The translations under genes were made by a program, and so were the position numbers. This document shows positions 63,051 to 64,000 of a stretch of 64,000 bases of DNA, one piece after another. Positions within the stretch are counted from its first letter, which is position 1; every line of letters begins with the position of its first letter. Source of the stretch: an uncultured Lachnospiraceae bacterium (lineage in GTDB: Bacteria > Bacillota > Clostridia > Lachnospirales > Lachnospiraceae). The notes beneath the pieces are model-generated. The model made no database searches, was not told where the DNA came from, and was given only the letters and a program-made list of their open reading frames with translations. The stretch spans positions 62,001 to 126,000 of the forward strand of contig CAJULP010000068.1 in assembly GCA_910587295.1 (NCBI GenBank), written 5' to 3'.

Positions 63051-64000
63051 ATGAAAATCTTGTCACTTTTTTCCAACAAGTCCATTAAAGTTAAAATATT
63101 AGGCAGTATGCTCATCCTGGCAGTATGTATGATCTTTGCCTGCATGGTGGTCTCTATCACCTATTCCTACAAAAGCATCCTGGATTCCTTTATCCAGTCC
63201 TCCCTGCAAGACCTTGCTTCCGCTCAGAATAATGCGGATAACCTGCTTTCCATCGTGGAAAACTATTCCGTGATCCTTGCCACTGACGACACCATCCAAA
63301 ATACGCTGACCTGCCAGGAAAGACCGGAAGGCACCAGCCTGTCCGTCAACGAGATCCTTCTGCGGAACCAGATCAACAATATCATCGGAACCTTCCCCCG
63401 GATCAACGCTGTCCTTATTTGCGACGTATGGGGAAATATCTATGATTCCGGCGTTACTGTGATTTCCTCCGAAGCAGCCTACCGGGAGCTGTCCGCCGCA
63501 AGGGGCTGGAGCAGCACCGCTCCTGCCCCATACACGATCTCCGTTATCGGGGGCCGCATGCAGCCAAACGTGATTTCATATACCTGCACCGTCTGCAATT
63601 GGCGGAGCGGAGCCCTGCTGGGCTATCTGACCATTTTTGTGGATGAAATATTCATCCAGGATCTGTATGCCCCTGCCGAAGACGACCATTACAATATGTT
63701 CCTTCTCTCCTATGACGATACGGTGATCAGCACAAAAGACAGCTCCCGGCTTTACACGGAAGGACCTGTAGGCATAGCCGAGCTAAAAGAAGGCTTACAT
63801 TTTACCTCTACCTCGGATGACTATTATATTTACAAAAATTACCCTGCCCTGCAGTGCTATTTTGTCAAGGAAATCTCAAAGAAAATCATTCAAAACACCA
63901 TCAATTATATGGAACTTTTCATGGTAACTATCGGTGCCGCCCTGACCGCGGTGACCGTCTTTATGTCCATCTTAATTGCGCGCCGTCTGACACGCGATAT
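63051..64000 (+). CDS. YesM-type sensor kinase or membrane sensor, partial at window edge
   Basis: The first 316 codons of a membrane sensor that runs past the window. TM1 is at about residues 14-36 (ILGSMLILAVCMIFACMVV). An extracytoplasmic sensor part follows (NNADNLLSIVENYSVILATD, then a Cache-like region with TFPRINAVLICDVWGNIYDS). TM2 is at about 288-312, ending in RRLTRD as a HAMP would begin. The start at 63051 follows AAAGGTAGT. It is divergent from the sugar importer operon and probably controls it through a YesN-type response regulator, either beyond the right edge or the one at 54033. A membrane AraC protein, like the broken one at 87, cannot be ruled out. Confidence 0.75.
   Translation, partial: MKILSLFSNKSIKVKILGSMLILAVCMIFACMVVSITYSYKSILDSFIQSSLQDLASAQNNADNLLSIVENYSVILATDDTIQNTLTCQERPEGTSLSVNEILLRNQINNIIGTFPRINAVLICDVWGNIYDSGVTVISSEAAYRELSAARGWSSTAPAPYTISVIGGRMQPNVISYTCTVCNWRSGALLGYLTIFVDEIFIQDLYAPAEDDHYNMFLLSYDDTVISTKDSSRLYTEGPVGIAELKEGLHFTSTSDDYYIYKNYPALQCYFVKEISKKIIQNTINYMELFMVTIGAALTAVTVFMSILIARRLTRD

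Noticed and set aside
1..64000. CRISPR array
   Set aside because: No set of regularly spaced repeats was seen; the only tandem repeat is the coding 15-bp unit at 12268.

Overview
The window looks like chromosomal DNA of a gut-type Lachnospiraceae (Clostridia). This is inferred from AGGAGG-type ribosome binding sites, YesM/YesN-type and AraC sugar regulators, lipoprotein-based sugar ABC importers, a PPi-type phosphofructokinase, a DUF990-like ABC exporter and many intrinsic terminators. Genus and species cannot be fixed from sequence reading alone.

Layout. (1) 0.1-14.9 kb is a glycan-catabolism region, mostly on the minus strand: a broken membrane AraC regulator, a GH2 beta-galactosidase-type enzyme, three uroporphyrinogen-decarboxylase-like (URO-D) genes or remnants, a Gfo/Idh/MocA dehydrogenase with a ThuA-like partner, an AraC regulator, a MntA-HepT type VII toxin-antitoxin pair next to a truncated AraC paralogue, a further URO-D gene with an in-frame 15-bp tandem repeat, and a clan GH-A glycosidase. 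(2) 15-29.3 kb is ordinary housekeeping: CPBP protease, HAD phosphatase, S1-domain protein, rubredoxin-flavin reductase, ABC-F ATPase, a three-gene ABC exporter behind a leader-peptide attenuator, glycogen phosphorylase with a LacI-type operator in its promoter, a LacI regulator, PPi-PFK and a MATE transporter. (3) 29.4-32.3 kb, after tRNA-Val, holds AT-richer genes, including a frameshifted lipoprotein-like gene and a broken GrpB.

(4) 32,340-51,177 is an 18.8-kb integrative mobilizable element inserted in the 3' end of a tRNA-Leu(UAG) gene. A perfect 51-bp direct repeat bounds it, it carries an integrase and excisionase near one end, MobC and a small relaxase next to a 23-bp perfect inverted repeat that is a candidate oriT, and no type IV secretion genes. 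Its cargo is a Rad52-like annealing protein with a YqaJ exonuclease, DUF932 and DUF5688 proteins, a single-chain kinase-phosphatase-RNA ligase (RNA repair enzyme) translationally coupled to an unknown gene, a three-gene operon of zinc-ribbon, coiled-coil membrane and lipoprotein components, and a DECH-box helicase at the right end. The RNA repair pair and the three-gene operon are the best candidates for undescribed systems.

(5) 51.3-54 kb has a CaCA-type antiporter under a yybP-ykoY-like (manganese) riboswitch, and a second MATE transporter. (6) 54-64 kb has a YesN-type regulator and a long minus-strand operon: solute-binding lipoprotein, two permeases, a GH29 fucosidase fused in frame to an M20 peptidase, a D-threonine aldolase/D-serine dehydratase-like PLP enzyme and RidA. 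A divergent YesM-type sensor kinase runs off the right edge. Several genes carry single-base frameshifts in homopolymer runs, so true decay and sequencing error must be told apart.
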